DNA from: JAEINY01 sp942490535
GTDB lineage: Bacteria; Bacteroidota; Bacteroidia; Bacteroidales; Marinilabiliaceae
Reading direction: 5' to 3'
Assembly: GCA_942490535.1 (NCBI GenBank)
Contig: CALNXQ010000005.1
Coordinates: 682,001 to 746,000 of the forward strand
Length of the DNA stretch: 64,000 bases
Below the pieces are notes generated by a model. That model made no database searches. It was not told where the DNA came from and worked only from the letters and a program-made list of their open reading frames with translations. The translations under genes and the position numbers were made by a program. Below, in pieces: positions 8,415 to 17,339 of the stretch (within the stretch, counting starts at the first letter, position 1; each line of letters begins with the position of its first letter).

Positions 8415-9596
8415 TTATTTCACAACGGTTAACTTGGCCGGATCGAACGTACTTAGATCTATGGGAGCCTCATACAAGGCCTGGTGGAGTTCGGTGAGCA
8501 TTTCTTTTAAAGGGATGTGCTCAGGCACTTGAGAAAAGTCGATTTTAGCAATGGCCTCGGGTGTGGCAAAGACGCCCGGCACCCAGTGATTGGGTGTTTT
8601 TAATTCCTTATAGCGGTAGCGGGCAAAATCCAATAAATCGTAACATTTCCAAAGCTTGCGCCAATGGAGCAGCAGGGGGATGTCCAAATCAGAGGAATGC
8701 TTTAAATCGTAGCCTTCGTAAGCGGCATAGGGATCCTCGCCAAGCATCTGATCCAGTCCTCTTTGGGCTGCCTGATCCGCTTCATCCAAAGGTATTGTGG
8801 TTGGAAACAAGCCGTTCATCTCGTCAAAATGAGCAGCCTCGGTCATGCCAAAGGATAAGGTATGAATTTGGGGATGACTCAAACAAAACCGGGCATTCCA
8901 TTGTATGGGCGTAGCATGTGGAATGGCTTTCCTGATCTTGTCAGGGGCTTTGTACAATTGACCGCCCTTGTCGTTGGGAGAGATGATAAAAACGCCCAGA
9001 TCTTTCTCGTGAGCCAGCGCGATGGCCGCTTCGTTACGCTGATAGAAATAATAATAATGCAGATTAACGAATTCAAATAAATCAGTGGAGATAGCCTGAT
9101 TGATAGTGTCCAGCGACCCGTGGGTACTAAAACCAACGTGCCTGATAATGCCTTCCTCCTTCATTTTGAGCAGCTCCTCCACGGCTCCTCCTGTTTGACA
9201 GGCAGCGTGCAAAAGGGCATGGGTGTTAATGCCATGCCAGGCATAAAAATCAAAATAATCTGTTTGGAGCGTCTTTAATTGCTCCTCCACCAACCGGCGT
9301 GTGTCCGCCGCAGTGAGCGGATTACCTTTAGTCATTAAATAATAGGACGACCGGTCAATGTTCAGTTCCTGGTTCAGAGTGCGTCCGAAAGCTGTTTCAC
9401 TCTTGATGTAACCATATGCCGTTTCAAAATGATTAATCCCACTTTTCAGGGCTAAATCCACCATCTGGTTACAATGCTCCTGGGTACCCCGGGGAATCTC
9501 CTGGCGTGGCTGGTCCCACCCCTGCTGAAACCGCATGCCGCCTAATGTAATGACACTAATCTTCTTGTTTGTTTTCCCGAATCGTCTGTACTCCAT
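8415..9596 (-). CDS. Aldo/keto reductase family protein
   Basis: A 393-residue cytoplasmic oxidoreductase. The N-terminal 290 residues form a TIM-barrel aldo/keto reductase: YRRFGKTNKKISVITLGGMR, the catalytic tyrosine in FETAYGY (the usual FDTA aspartate is a glutamate), the lysine in MTKG and the histidine in FYAWHGIN. Later barrel segments are VGFSTHG, GVFIISPNDKGGQLY and SFGMTE. The C-terminal 100 residues are an extra helical domain typical of the predicted ferredoxin-type aldo/keto reductases, but without the cysteine cluster for a 4Fe-4S centre. Substrate unknown. Two near-consensus -7 elements lie upstream (about 9634-9650 on the minus strand). A strong hairpin separates it from the gene at 9711. 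Confidence 0.88.
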   Translation of the reverse strand: MEYRRFGKTNKKISVITLGGMRFQQGWDQPRQEIPRGTQEHCNQMVDLALKSGINHFETAYGYIKSETAFGRTLNQELNIDRSSYYLMTKGNPLTAADTRRLVEEQLKTLQTDYFDFYAWHGINTHALLHAACQTGGAVEELLKMKEEGIIRHVGFSTHGSLDTINQAISTDLFEFVNLHYYYFYQRNEAAIALAHEKDLGVFIISPNDKGGQLYKAPDKIRKAIPHATPIQWNARFCLSHPQIHTLSFGMTEAAHFDEMNGLFPTTIPLDEADQAAQRGLDQMLGEDPYAAYEGYDLKHSSDLDIPLLLHWRKLWKCYDLLDFARYRYKELKTPNHWVPGVFATPEAIAKIDFSQVPEHIPLKEMLTELHQALYEAPIDLSTFDPAKLTVVK

Positions 9597-9648
9597 TATT
9601 TTCTTTTCTATAGCTATCTGTGAGGGCTGGGCAAAAGTAGTTCAAAAT

Positions 9649-9684
9649 AAAACACCCCTCTGAAATTTTTGTTTCAGAGGGGTG
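9649..9684. terminator. Strong bidirectional-looking hairpin terminator
   Basis: A 13-bp perfect stem, 9653-9665 paired with 9672-9684, with a 6-base loop. Read on the minus strand it is followed by GTTTTATTTT and so ends the transcript of the T9SS protein gene. Confidence 0.8.
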
Positions 9685-9710
9685 ATGCTATGCCCATAGG
9701 CATTACTCCA

Positions 9711-12266
9711 TTATTTCTTCACCAGTTTACAATGTTTACCATTTAGGCTGACGATGTAGGTTCCCGTTGCTATTTTGCTAATATCTACATAAGCCTTATT
9801 CACGACCCGTTGTGTAAGTTCCACTTTACCTGTCAGAGTAATAATCTGCAGTAAGACGGGCACTTCACCCGCTTCGATGGTAAAACCATTGGTGGCAGGA
9901 TTGGGGAAAAGCCTCATCTGACCCCTTGTTTCCTGGCTTACCAGGGTAGCCACAGCAGTTGTAAAACTGACTACATTACCATAACTGGTACCGGCCTCAT
10001 TGGTGGCATAGGCCCTGAGGTAGTAAGTGGTATTTGCTGACAGACCTGTTACCGTTGAAACAAATGCACCTGTCCCTGACACCGTACCTTCATCCGTTGC
10101 ATTATCAGCTATGGTTGGCAGACCGGTTGTATTCCACACAATACCATAAGCCGATGCATGAGGCACACCCAAATTAAGGATGTTGCCATTACCGGTGGCA
10201 TCAGTAGCTGATATACTTGTAGCTGGCTGGGTCGTTACAGCAGGGATCACAGCACTGGTAGTAAAGGTTAAATCACTCCCATAGGTGGTTCCGGCGCCAT
10301 TAATACCAACTACCCGATAATGATAAGTGGTATAAGGAGTCAGGTTGCTCAAAACAACATTCACAGCCGTGTTGCCGGTAGCTGTTACCGGACTTTGCGA
10401 GGCATTCACAGTAGTACCATAACTGGTTGTTAAACCATATTCAAACGTCACAGCAGTACTGGCATGGTTGGCATTGACGGTTCCGTGCAAAGTGCCAGAC
10501 GTGGCACTTATGTTTGTGGCAGCACCGGTAGTAACATCCGCAGCGGAAGCAAAAACTGGTGTGCCTGAATTGAGACCTTCTGGTGTCCAGTTACTAACCA
10601 TTTTAGGTGAGGCATCTTCTGAAACAACCGTAGAATAAAAATTAGCACTGGCATCTTCACTGTCAGAATCCAGATTCCAGATACGACCATCCTCTTCATA
10701 CTGATCATTATAGATATAGTAATTCTGGCTTTCATGCTTCCAGTAAGGAAATTCGTTCAAAAGACCCAGATACACGTACACCCCATTTTGATTCACAGGA
10801 TTGCTAATGCCCGATAAAAAGAGGTTTTCAGGAATAATCCCCTGGCCTTTAATCGAAAAACTAAAGAGTGTCTCATCTTCATCATTGCTAGCAATGGTTA
10901 ATAGCGCTGTTTTTGTACCTACCGTAGCAGGATCAAAAGTAACCACAAAGGTGCTTGAACCAGAAGCCGCAATATTTGGTGACGGTGGTACTGCAATGCT
11001 AAAGTCCGCCGCGTCAGTACCACTTATGCTGACGTATGGCGATGATCCCGTTAAAAGAAGATCCGCATTACCCGGATTCTCAATCGTAAACGTTCGTGAG
11101 CGCGAACCGGATGCGATCGCCAATACTCCAAAATTCGTATGATCCTGGAAAGATGGTGTATTATCTTCACCGTTTATCGAAATACCATTGCCTTGAATAT
11201 TAATCTCTGGTACAGGGATACCTTGTGTGATGATTGGTGTACCTGCAATTGTGGGGTTGTTTTCATTGTATCTCACCCAGCCTTCCAGACCAACAGGCGA
11301 AGGATTGTCAACCTCTCTTGCAAAGAGGTAATCCAGATCAGTAGCATCTGTATCCACATCAATATCCCATGACCGCACACCTTCATTGTCATGATTTAGA
11401 ATGTAATAATTTTCCGTTTCGTGTTTCCAGTACTCAAAATTATGCATCACCCCTTGATGAAGATATCGGCCATTTGCAGCCGAAGGAGTCGTAATACCCG
11501 AAAGCGATATATCTGCCGGTGTAAAACCATAACCATGTATGGTAAACGTGTAAGAAGCTTCATCCGCATCTGTATTACTAATCGTTACGATAGCATGACG
11601 TTCACCTGCTGCCGAAGGATTAAAGGTAATCACAAAAGTAGTATTTAGTCCACCTGCAACTGCAGTAGCTGGCATTGTTGTTACTTCAAAGTCAGATGCA
11701 TTAACACCACTGATCAGGGCACTATTTACAGTTAACTCAGCGTTTCCCGTGTTGTGAATGGTAAAAGTACGGGTTCCAGAGCCTACATTCACATCAACCG
11801 ATCCAAATTTAGTGTGATCAATAAACGCCGGAGTATCATGGCCCTTTATTATTTCAACTAAATTCCCCTTCAAACTTATTTCAGGAGCGCCTTCTTCACT
11901 AACACTAATCGTACTTGCCGGATAGGTATAAGTAGACCAATTAGTAATTCCAACAGGTGTTATTGCAAATGAAGGTGCATCTGAATAAAAAATGACATCT
12001 ACATCATCCTTATCATCATCAATGTTCCAATAACGCTGGCCATCAAACTCATCATTGTAGATGTAATAGGTTGTCCCACTAACTTCACGCGTCCAATAAC
12101 TGTACTCATATAATTTATCTACCTGCTCCAGATAAGTACCGTTGGCATCTGAAGGTTGGACAATACCTGAAACTACCAGGTTTGCTGAAAAAGCCACTAT
12201 GGAACCGGTTATCATTAAACAAAAAGTCAGGAAATATTTCCATTTATTAGGGTAATAAGTTTTCAT
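9711..12266 (-). CDS. T9SS-exported repeat protein (choice-of-anchor D plus fibronectin-like domains)
   Basis: An 851-residue surface or secreted protein. A signal peptide (residues about 8-30) is followed by three copies of a roughly 50-residue module with the signature NGxY...YW.....YYIyND...R.WniD.D (starting near residues 42, 263 and 484). Between them lie two choice-of-anchor D (ASPM/SPD-2/Hydin-like) Ig domains (FGSVDVNVGSGTRTFTIHNT, DEASYTFTIHGYG and their counterparts). Then come fibronectin III-like domains (HGTVNANHASTAVTFEYGL; LTPYTTYHYRVVG). The C terminus is a type A Por sorting domain (MRLFPNPATNGFTIEAG ... GTYIVSLNG), which directs export through type IX secretion. Role is likely adhesion or surface structure. 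The repeated YW/YYIYND module is unnamed to my knowledge. Confidence 0.85.
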   Translation of the reverse strand: MKTYYPNKWKYFLTFCLMITGSIVAFSANLVVSGIVQPSDANGTYLEQVDKLYEYSYWTREVSGTTYYIYNDEFDGQRYWNIDDDKDDVDVIFYSDAPSFAITPVGITNWSTYTYPASTISVSEEGAPEISLKGNLVEIIKGHDTPAFIDHTKFGSVDVNVGSGTRTFTIHNTGNAELTVNSALISGVNASDFEVTTMPATAVAGGLNTTFVITFNPSAAGERHAIVTISNTDADEASYTFTIHGYGFTPADISLSGITTPSAANGRYLHQGVMHNFEYWKHETENYYILNHDNEGVRSWDIDVDTDATDLDYLFAREVDNPSPVGLEGWVRYNENNPTIAGTPIITQGIPVPEINIQGNGISINGEDNTPSFQDHTNFGVLAIASGSRSRTFTIENPGNADLLLTGSSPYVSISGTDAADFSIAVPPSPNIAASGSSTFVVTFDPATVGTKTALLTIASNDEDETLFSFSIKGQGIIPENLFLSGISNPVNQNGVYVYLGLLNEFPYWKHESQNYYIYNDQYEEDGRIWNLDSDSEDASANFYSTVVSEDASPKMVSNWTPEGLNSGTPVFASAADVTTGAATNISATSGTLHGTVNANHASTAVTFEYGLTTSYGTTVNASQSPVTATGNTAVNVVLSNLTPYTTYHYRVVGINGAGTTYGSDLTFTTSAVIPAVTTQPATSISATDATGNGNILNLGVPHASAYGIVWNTTGLPTIADNATDEGTVSGTGAFVSTVTGLSANTTYYLRAYATNEAGTSYGNVVSFTTAVATLVSQETRGQMRLFPNPATNGFTIEAGEVPVLLQIITLTGKVELTQRVVNKAYVDISKIATGTYIVSLNGKHCKLVKK

Positions 12267-12292
12267 CCGATAAAATTTCTGGTTACTAAAAT

Positions 12293-12310
12293 ATCGGTAT
12301 TTCTACCGAT
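12293..12310. terminator. Small inverted repeat between two exported-protein genes
   Basis: ATCGGTA-TTTC-TACCGAT forms a 7-bp perfect stem with a 4-base loop. On the minus strand it is followed by ATTTTAG and lies after the tail-collar gene and before the T9SS gene. It could be a weak terminator or an operator for the T9SS gene; the sequence cannot distinguish these. Confidence 0.4.
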
Positions 12311-12344
12311 GATTAGATTCAAAATGCATGATACAGAAGTGTGA

Positions 12345-13037
12345 TTAATTGCGTGATGGATAAATACCAGTCACACAAATAATATAGTTCACTGCAATAA
12401 CAGGTTGAACAACACTAATGGGCAGGTTTCCTCCGGAATTCTCAACTGATACTATTCCGTTCAGTTCCACTTGCCCGGAACCGGTGTTTAAGGTTACATC
12501 AGGCTCTGAAGTATTATACATCACAGTACCCGTGGCCGCTCTTGCCGTAGTGGTAGATGCTAAGGTGGTAGCCCCATTTTTTCCCGCCACAGAAGTCGTT
12601 CCAATGGAAGAACTGGCTTTTACGACAACTTGGGCCGAGTTCTCACTTAATTGTGCCGCATGGTTGTGAGACGGCATATTTTGTGACATAACTTTTACAT
12701 TTTCACGCCCTACCTTATCCCCTAATCGATAAGTATTAAGCCCTGGTCCTTGTCCACTTTGAATGGGTGCACGCCCCCTAAAATCGGGTAAGGCAAAGGT
12801 GGTGCGCCCATCGCCCCCATACATAGTTCCCAAAATTGAGAATAGAGCTTGATATTGGTTTATTTGTAACACCTGCCCTTGGCAAAGCATCCAGTCTCTT
12901 GGGGCAAAGTTACCGGCAAATATTTTGATTTCACCCATCATACCCTCTTGCGCCTTAGCCGCAGTAGTATTTATCATTAATAAGCCAGCCAGAATAACCA
13001 GACTAAATATGCCTTTGCGAAGAATGTGATTTTTCAT
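12345..13037 (-). CDS. Exported phage tail-collar (MdpB-like) protein
   Basis: A 230-residue protein. Residues about 33-100 form a tail-collar domain of the kind found in microcystin-dependent protein and phage tail fibres: GEIKIFAGNFAPRDWMLCQG, QALFSILGTMYGGDGRTTFA, LPDFRGRAPIQSGQGPGL. After VMSQNMPSHNHAAQL comes a Ser/Thr/Ala-rich stretch and the closing motif QPVIAVNYIICVTGIYP, also typical of the family. Unlike phage versions it begins with a signal peptide (MKNHILRKGIFSLVILAGLL ... AKAQ), so it is exported. No other phage genes are nearby. Function is unknown; a surface or adhesin role is plausible. Confidence 0.85.
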   Translation of the reverse strand: MKNHILRKGIFSLVILAGLLMINTTAAKAQEGMMGEIKIFAGNFAPRDWMLCQGQVLQINQYQALFSILGTMYGGDGRTTFALPDFRGRAPIQSGQGPGLNTYRLGDKVGRENVKVMSQNMPSHNHAAQLSENSAQVVVKASSSIGTTSVAGKNGATTLASTTTARAATGTVMYNTSEPDVTLNTGSGQVELNGIVSVENSGGNLPISVVQPVIAVNYIICVTGIYPSRN

Positions 13038-13262
13038 TTTAATAGATTTTAAATGATTATGGTAACTATTTGAATAAACTTAAACCAAGGCAAGAGAGCA
13101 AGCTATTTCTATTACTGTCTTAACACCCTCAAAAATATGACAATTATGAACACCACCTAATCTTTTGGCAATTAATGATTCACAAACAGATAGAAGTTCA
13201 TCTTCCGCAATCATTGTCCCTACGCAATAATCGGCCTCATTTAATATTTGTATTTTTACACC

Positions 13263-13571
13263 ATGAACAAGCAATTGACGAATCTATCAAAGTTGGTTAC
13301 GGAGCATATCCAGTCATTGGATCCCTATGCGGATGTCATCCTTCTTTTTCCCAATGCGGAAGGGGCCAATGAAGAACCACAAGTGTATGTACTGACCCCA
13401 GGTAAAGTGGATTATAGCCTGGAAAACCAATACCTCAGTGCCCGCTATCAGGTGGAGTTAAAATCCGGTCAATCATTTTCGCTATACATCTATAACAAAG
13501 AAGAGTGGCATAAACAATTCATCGATACACCAATCTATCAAAAGGTAGCCACTGAGGGCATTCACCTATAG
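13263..13571 (+). CDS. Nucleotidyltransferase-like protein lacking catalytic motifs
   Basis: A 102-residue protein starting at the ATG at 13263 (a frame-linked ATG at 13248 adds only MYFYT). Its layout matches the small MNT-type nucleotidyltransferases of Bacteroidota: an N-terminal helix (LSKLVTEHIQSLDPYADVIL), and a C-terminal YQVELKSGQSFSLYIYNKEE and TPIYQKVATEGIHL, as in family members ending in TPLYxxIxxEGI. However, the GSRARG loop is replaced by LFPNAEGANEE and the DxD metal site by QVYVLTP. It is therefore predicted to be catalytically dead (inference). MNT proteins usually pair with HEPN proteins as toxin-antitoxin units; no HEPN gene is adjacent here. The next gene, 52 bases on, is a pentapeptide-repeat protein. 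Confidence 0.6.
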   Translation: MNKQLTNLSKLVTEHIQSLDPYADVILLFPNAEGANEEPQVYVLTPGKVDYSLENQYLSARYQVELKSGQSFSLYIYNKEEWHKQFIDTPIYQKVATEGIHL

Positions 13572-13622
13572 AGACCACTTTGTTTATAGTCCTGAAGATA
13601 TCACCCCAAGCATGGAAACAGC

Positions 13623-14186
13623 ATGATCGTAGTAGCAGATAAGGTTTTCGAATCCATAACGGTTTCATCGGCGAATTTTGTAGACCGGGAGTTTTATGAA
13701 TGTACCTTTAAAAACTGTGATCTTTCCAATTTGAATCTTTCAAATGCGAAATTTTTTAACACCACTTTCATTGATTGTAATCTTGCCAATACCAATCTGT
13801 CATCTGCGCAAATCAGAGATTGTCAATTCAAGGCTTGTAAACTGATTGGCATTGGCATCAGCAGAGCCAATTTTGCATTTGCGGCCAATTTCTATGAATG
13901 CGATCTGCAGTATGCTGAATTTATGGACCTGAACTTAAAAAAGATAATCCTGGAACAATGCCATTGCAAAGGGATCAGGTTTATGAGTTGTAACCTCAGG
14001 AATGCCCGCTTTACCGGTTGCAGTTTCAGTGAGGCTATTTTTAGCAATTGCGACTTGCAGGAAGCTGCATTTACCAATGCTTATCACCTCATCATAGATC
14101 CTTCAGCCAACAAAATAAAAAAAACCACCATCGATTTAGAGACTGCTGCAAACATAGCCAGTCAATTTGGGTTCACAGTGAATTAA
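13623..14186 (+). CDS. Pentapeptide-repeat protein
   Basis: A 187-residue protein made mostly of A(D/N)LXX-type five-residue repeats from about residue 15 to 150 (for example FYECTFKNCDLSNLNLSNAK, FIDCNLANTNLSSA, FMSCNLRNARFTGCSFSEA, IFSNCDLQEAAFTNA). These fold into a right-handed quadrilateral beta helix. Many repeats carry Cys at the centre. The C terminus (TIDLETAANIASQFGFTVN) is a short helix. Some family members mimic DNA and protect gyrase (Qnr/MfpA); this one cannot be assigned a target. It follows the nucleotidyltransferase-like gene closely, so co-transcription is likely. Confidence 0.88.
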   Translation: MIVVADKVFESITVSSANFVDREFYECTFKNCDLSNLNLSNAKFFNTTFIDCNLANTNLSSAQIRDCQFKACKLIGIGISRANFAFAANFYECDLQYAEFMDLNLKKIILEQCHCKGIRFMSCNLRNARFTGCSFSEAIFSNCDLQEAAFTNAYHLIIDPSANKIKKTTIDLETAANIASQFGFTVN

Positions 14187-14311
14187 ACCAATACACCCTT
14201 TTATCTATACTGAGTCTGGTAACACTGTTGGCACTTGAGACACAATAAACACCTGGTATGGCTATCCGTTTGGCAGACCAGGAGAATACAAAAAATATAA
14301 CACAAAGCAGC

Positions 14312-15871
14312 ATGCGAAACCTAGTGGCAATCGGCTTATTAGTACTATCCCTATTCAAACTACAAGCACAGGCGCTTGAAAATAGCTTTCTGAACAACCT
14401 TCCCCAGGACAGCCTGATGTTTATGTTGTACTTTGATCAGGAGCGACTTGGCAACGATAGCTTGCTGAATACCTTGAAAGAAGAACTTTCCTGCGGATTG
14501 GAAGACCTGTTTCCCCACTGCCAGGAGCTTTGCTTCTATGCTCAAAACCGGGAATTGTACCATTGCTATACCGTCCATTTCCGCATCAAGGATCGGATTT
14601 CTCAGGAAAAAGTACGAGCTATTCTGGAACAGATGAACTTTAAGGTGACCGGGTTTACCAGTCGCTCGTTGATGCTGGATGGCGGTGCCAACAGGTATGC
14701 CTTTCTATACAACGACGATCATTCCTCCACGCTGAAGATCTACTCTCAAAACAACCTGGTGAATAAGGCACTCCGGGAGCAACATCAGCAATTGTATTCC
14801 AAATTATGGGACCACGATGAACAGGAAACTAATTCCATCGTGGAAAACCAATTGGACTCTTTGGTCCGCTTGGATTCTCTGAATAGTAAAGCCTACTTTG
14901 AGGAACTGCTAAGAGCCCATCAATTGCAAATTGATAAAGGGGAATCCATTGTAGACATTCAGTCTCCCCTAAAATATGATGCACATCAAAAAGAGGTGGT
15001 GGCAAATAAAGCCCTTGTGCTCTATGTCAATCCCCAAATGATTGAAGGGATACCTTATCATCTGATCAATGCATTTAACTACGATTCCTATAATCATATC
15101 GATTGGTTCACAAAACTGGGAATGAGCTTCACTATGCATGATCGGGTGTGGCTGGGTGCCTCGGTGGAGCAAGACCAGCTTTGCATTGAAGCGCTGTTTC
15201 AAAATGATAAAACCAGGCAGCAGTATTACAAAAAGCTGGACAAGGACCTCTTAAAATATCTGCCTGCCACTGCACCGGAATCCTATTGGATGTACAACAT
15301 GGATATGGGGGTATTGAAAGAACATCTGCTAAAGAATTTTAGTTTCTATGATATGGATGACCAGGTGAGAGCTCTTATCAAGCTGGCATTAATTGCCATT
15401 GACGATGATGTTTTCAGAGCTGTGGGCAATGGATTTATTTGTATAAGCGGGGAATCCAAAGGAAATGATGTCCCGGATTTTAAACTGGCCTTCAAGATGC
15501 CCAACGCCCATAAAGGGCAACAGCTAATGGATGTATTATGTGATGATTTAAACCTCTTTAAGCGCAGGAGCGATAATACCTTTATTTCCAAAAAATCAGA
15601 TAAACCCATCTACCTGTGCATGGAGCAGGATGTCTGGATTTTAGGTACAGCTCCCTTTGATACATTAAAACAGCAAAATCACCTTAAGGATATTCATCAA
15701 TACTATCCCCTGTTAACTAATAAAACCCTGGTACAGTATATCAACATTAACCAAGCCAACTTTGCCTCAAAAGAGTTGCCTTTTAACAGCATGGAGTTAA
15801 CCACCAAGCGACTGAATAAAAAGAGTGTTAAAACGACTATTAGGGTAAATAGAAACCAGACTAAAAATTAA
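14312..15871 (+). CDS. Exported protein of unknown function (about 519 residues)
   Basis: The start at 14312 gives a clean signal peptide (MRNLVAIGLLVLSLFKLQAQ); a longer frame from 14258 adds 18 polar residues and is less likely. The mature protein is about 500 residues with no transmembrane segment and is rich in aromatic and acidic residues. Segments such as FLNNLPQDSLMFMLYFDQER, LVNKALREQHQQLYSKLW and AFKMPNAHKGQQLMDVLCDD suggest an alpha/beta protein. The architecture recalls large DUF4836-like exported proteins of Bacteroidota, but I cannot confirm membership. It is the last gene of a plus-strand run that begins at 13263. Confidence 0.65.
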   Translation: MRNLVAIGLLVLSLFKLQAQALENSFLNNLPQDSLMFMLYFDQERLGNDSLLNTLKEELSCGLEDLFPHCQELCFYAQNRELYHCYTVHFRIKDRISQEKVRAILEQMNFKVTGFTSRSLMLDGGANRYAFLYNDDHSSTLKIYSQNNLVNKALREQHQQLYSKLWDHDEQETNSIVENQLDSLVRLDSLNSKAYFEELLRAHQLQIDKGESIVDIQSPLKYDAHQKEVVANKALVLYVNPQMIEGIPYHLINAFNYDSYNHIDWFTKLGMSFTMHDRVWLGASVEQDQLCIEALFQNDKTRQQYYKKLDKDLLKYLPATAPESYWMYNMDMGVLKEHLLKNFSFYDMDDQVRALIKLALIAIDDDVFRAVGNGFICISGESKGNDVPDFKLAFKMPNAHKGQQLMDVLCDDLNLFKRRSDNTFISKKSDKPIYLCMEQDVWILGTAPFDTLKQQNHLKDIHQYYPLLTNKTLVQYININQANFASKELPFNSMELTTKRLNKKSVKTTIRVNRNQTKN

Positions 15872-16089
15872 AAGACGGGAGTTAAACCATAAATGAATTG
15901 CACAACATTGACAAACGTTTCGAGTAGATGCCGGACAAATTTGAAGGATCTGCTCCTGGTCGGGCTTTACTAATCAATAAAATTTTGTTGTTCGTCACAA
16001 TTCAGCATTGAGTCGACCGAATTAAGGAATTGTTTTAATAATTTTACGCCCATTAATTTTAATGATCCAATTTTTTTAAACGAATAGCA

Positions 16090-16323
16090 ATGGAAACTAA
16101 TTGTCCAGGCACTCCGCAATGTCCCATCTTCAATGGCATTCTGGAAAACAAAGCGATGACTGCTAAATCCTACCGCATCCAATTTTGCGAAGCCGATAAG
16201 ACCAAATGGAGTAATTGCAAACGGTATATGACCAAGCAACAATTCGGTACATGTCCAGCTGATTTATTACCCAATTCCAGCTTATCCTTAGAGCAAATCG
16301 GAATTAAGTATAGCCTAGTTTAA
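16090..16323 (+). CDS. Small cysteine-rich conserved protein
   Basis: A 77-residue protein with five cysteines at residues 5, 11, 33, 43 and 55, in the contexts NCPGTPQCPIFNGIL, YRIQFCEADKTKWSNCKRYM and FGTCPADLLPNSS. I have seen this arrangement in small uncharacterised Bacteroidota proteins (CPxxxxCPIF...YxxxYC...CKRYM...LPN). It may bind zinc or an iron-sulfur centre (inference). No signal peptide. A terminator-like hairpin follows at 16415. Confidence 0.65.
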   Translation: METNCPGTPQCPIFNGILENKAMTAKSYRIQFCEADKTKWSNCKRYMTKQQFGTCPADLLPNSSLSLEQIGIKYSLV

Positions 16324-16414
16324 CGATTGATAAGCAGAAAGCTTCCAGACCTGTCAACGCATCAGAAATCCCTTTGACAAGCCTAACAACACCAAAAATA
16401 AAAGATCAGTTTAC

Positions 16415-16446
16415 ATGCATCCGCCCTGTTTGGGTGCATTTTTGGA
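16415..16446 (+). terminator. Rho-independent terminator after the cysteine protein
   Basis: ATGCATCC pairs with GGGTGCAT across a 9-base loop and is followed by a TTTTT run. Confidence 0.65.
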
Positions 16447-16504
16447 TGCCCGCATCAACACGCAAAGCCGAGCTAAAGGCTCCCAAAGACATTCAATAAT
16501 TCTA

Positions 16505-16512
16505 TATATTTG
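16505..16512 (+). promoter_or_regulatory. Bacteroidota-type -7 element (TATATTTG)
   Basis: A perfect TAnnTTTG match 36 bases before the exonuclease start codon. No good -33 element is visible. Confidence 0.5.
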
Positions 16513-16547
16513 ATCCAGTAATACCGATAATTAATCATTGGATCATC

Positions 16548-17111
16548 ATGAACAAGATTCTTGTTGTAGATATTGAAACCACAGGCTTTCTAAATCAGGG
16601 TGGAAGCATTGTAGAAATAGGCATTGTAGCATTATGTCTGGAAACGGGACAAACGGAGATCATTTTCGATTCCTTATTAAGAGAAAATATACTCACGGCC
16701 AAACACCGTGAAGAACCCATGGGATGGATATTCCGAAATTCAGATCTCACCCCCGAAGCAGTCAGAGATGCACCACCGGCCAGCGAAGTATTGACAAAAG
16801 TTCAACACATAATCGATCAATATCCCTTGGGCTGCACAGCCTATAACAAGCAATTTGATTTTGGTTTCCTAACGGACAGGGGACTTATCATAAAGGAACT
16901 GCCTTGTCCGATGTTATTGGCTACAGATATCTGCCAGTTGCCAAACAAGCATGGTTATAAGAATTACAAATGGCCATCGGTGGAGGAAGCCTGGAGACAT
17001 TTCTTTCCAGCCATTACTTATAACGAATGCCACAGAGGAGCTGATGACGCCAAACACGAGGCTTTAATTGTGTATGAGTTATATAAGCTGGGGGTATTTA
17101 AGTTAAATTAA
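16548..17111 (+). CDS. DEDDh-family 3'-5' exonuclease (DnaQ-like)
   Basis: A 187-residue single-domain exonuclease. Motif Exo I is VVDIETTGF (the DxE pair), Exo II is TAYNKQFDFGFL and Exo III is HRGADDAKHEA (H-x4-D spacing, so the DEDDh subtype). The size fits stand-alone RNase T/DnaQ-like enzymes rather than a polymerase III epsilon subunit. It would remove nucleotides from the 3' ends of DNA or RNA. It lies just upstream, on the opposite strand, of the GIY-YIG/tRNA region; no operon partner is seen. Confidence 0.88.
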   Translation: MNKILVVDIETTGFLNQGGSIVEIGIVALCLETGQTEIIFDSLLRENILTAKHREEPMGWIFRNSDLTPEAVRDAPPASEVLTKVQHIIDQYPLGCTAYNKQFDFGFLTDRGLIIKELPCPMLLATDICQLPNKHGYKNYKWPSVEEAWRHFFPAITYNECHRGADDAKHEALIVYELYKLGVFKLN

Positions 17112-17235
17112 GGGATCCATGCACCGAAAAATGCTAACTCGCCATCAATCTCCCAACAATATTCATTGATCCCAACACTATCAATGCATTCAACTTTTCA
17201 ATATGATCCGAGAAATTGAATCCATCTAAAAACCT

Positions 17236-17293
17236 CATATACAAAAAAAGGAAGTAACAATCGTTACTTCCTTTTTGGGGGTGGGCCCACCTG
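17236..17293 (-). repeat. Displaced copy of tRNA 3' end plus terminator
   Basis: A 58-bp copy, with two small differences, of the segment at 17802-17858, which comprises the tRNA terminator hairpin and the acceptor/T-arm end of the tRNA gene. Beyond position 17293 the resemblance to the tRNA T arm continues in degenerate form to about 17325 (minus strand AGGGGTCAGGTTCA versus AGGGGGTCCCTGGTTCA), interrupted by a perfect 8-bp palindromic arm at 17294-17311 (CCCCGAAT-GA-ATTCGGGG). Confidence 0.85.
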
Positions 17294-17339
17294 CCCCGAA
17301 TGAATTCGGGGTGAACCTGACCCCTAATACAATAAAGAA

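Noticed and set aside
13080..13274. 64-codon minus-strand open frame
   Set aside because: It overlaps the start and promoter region of the gene at 13263, has no family and no clear signal.
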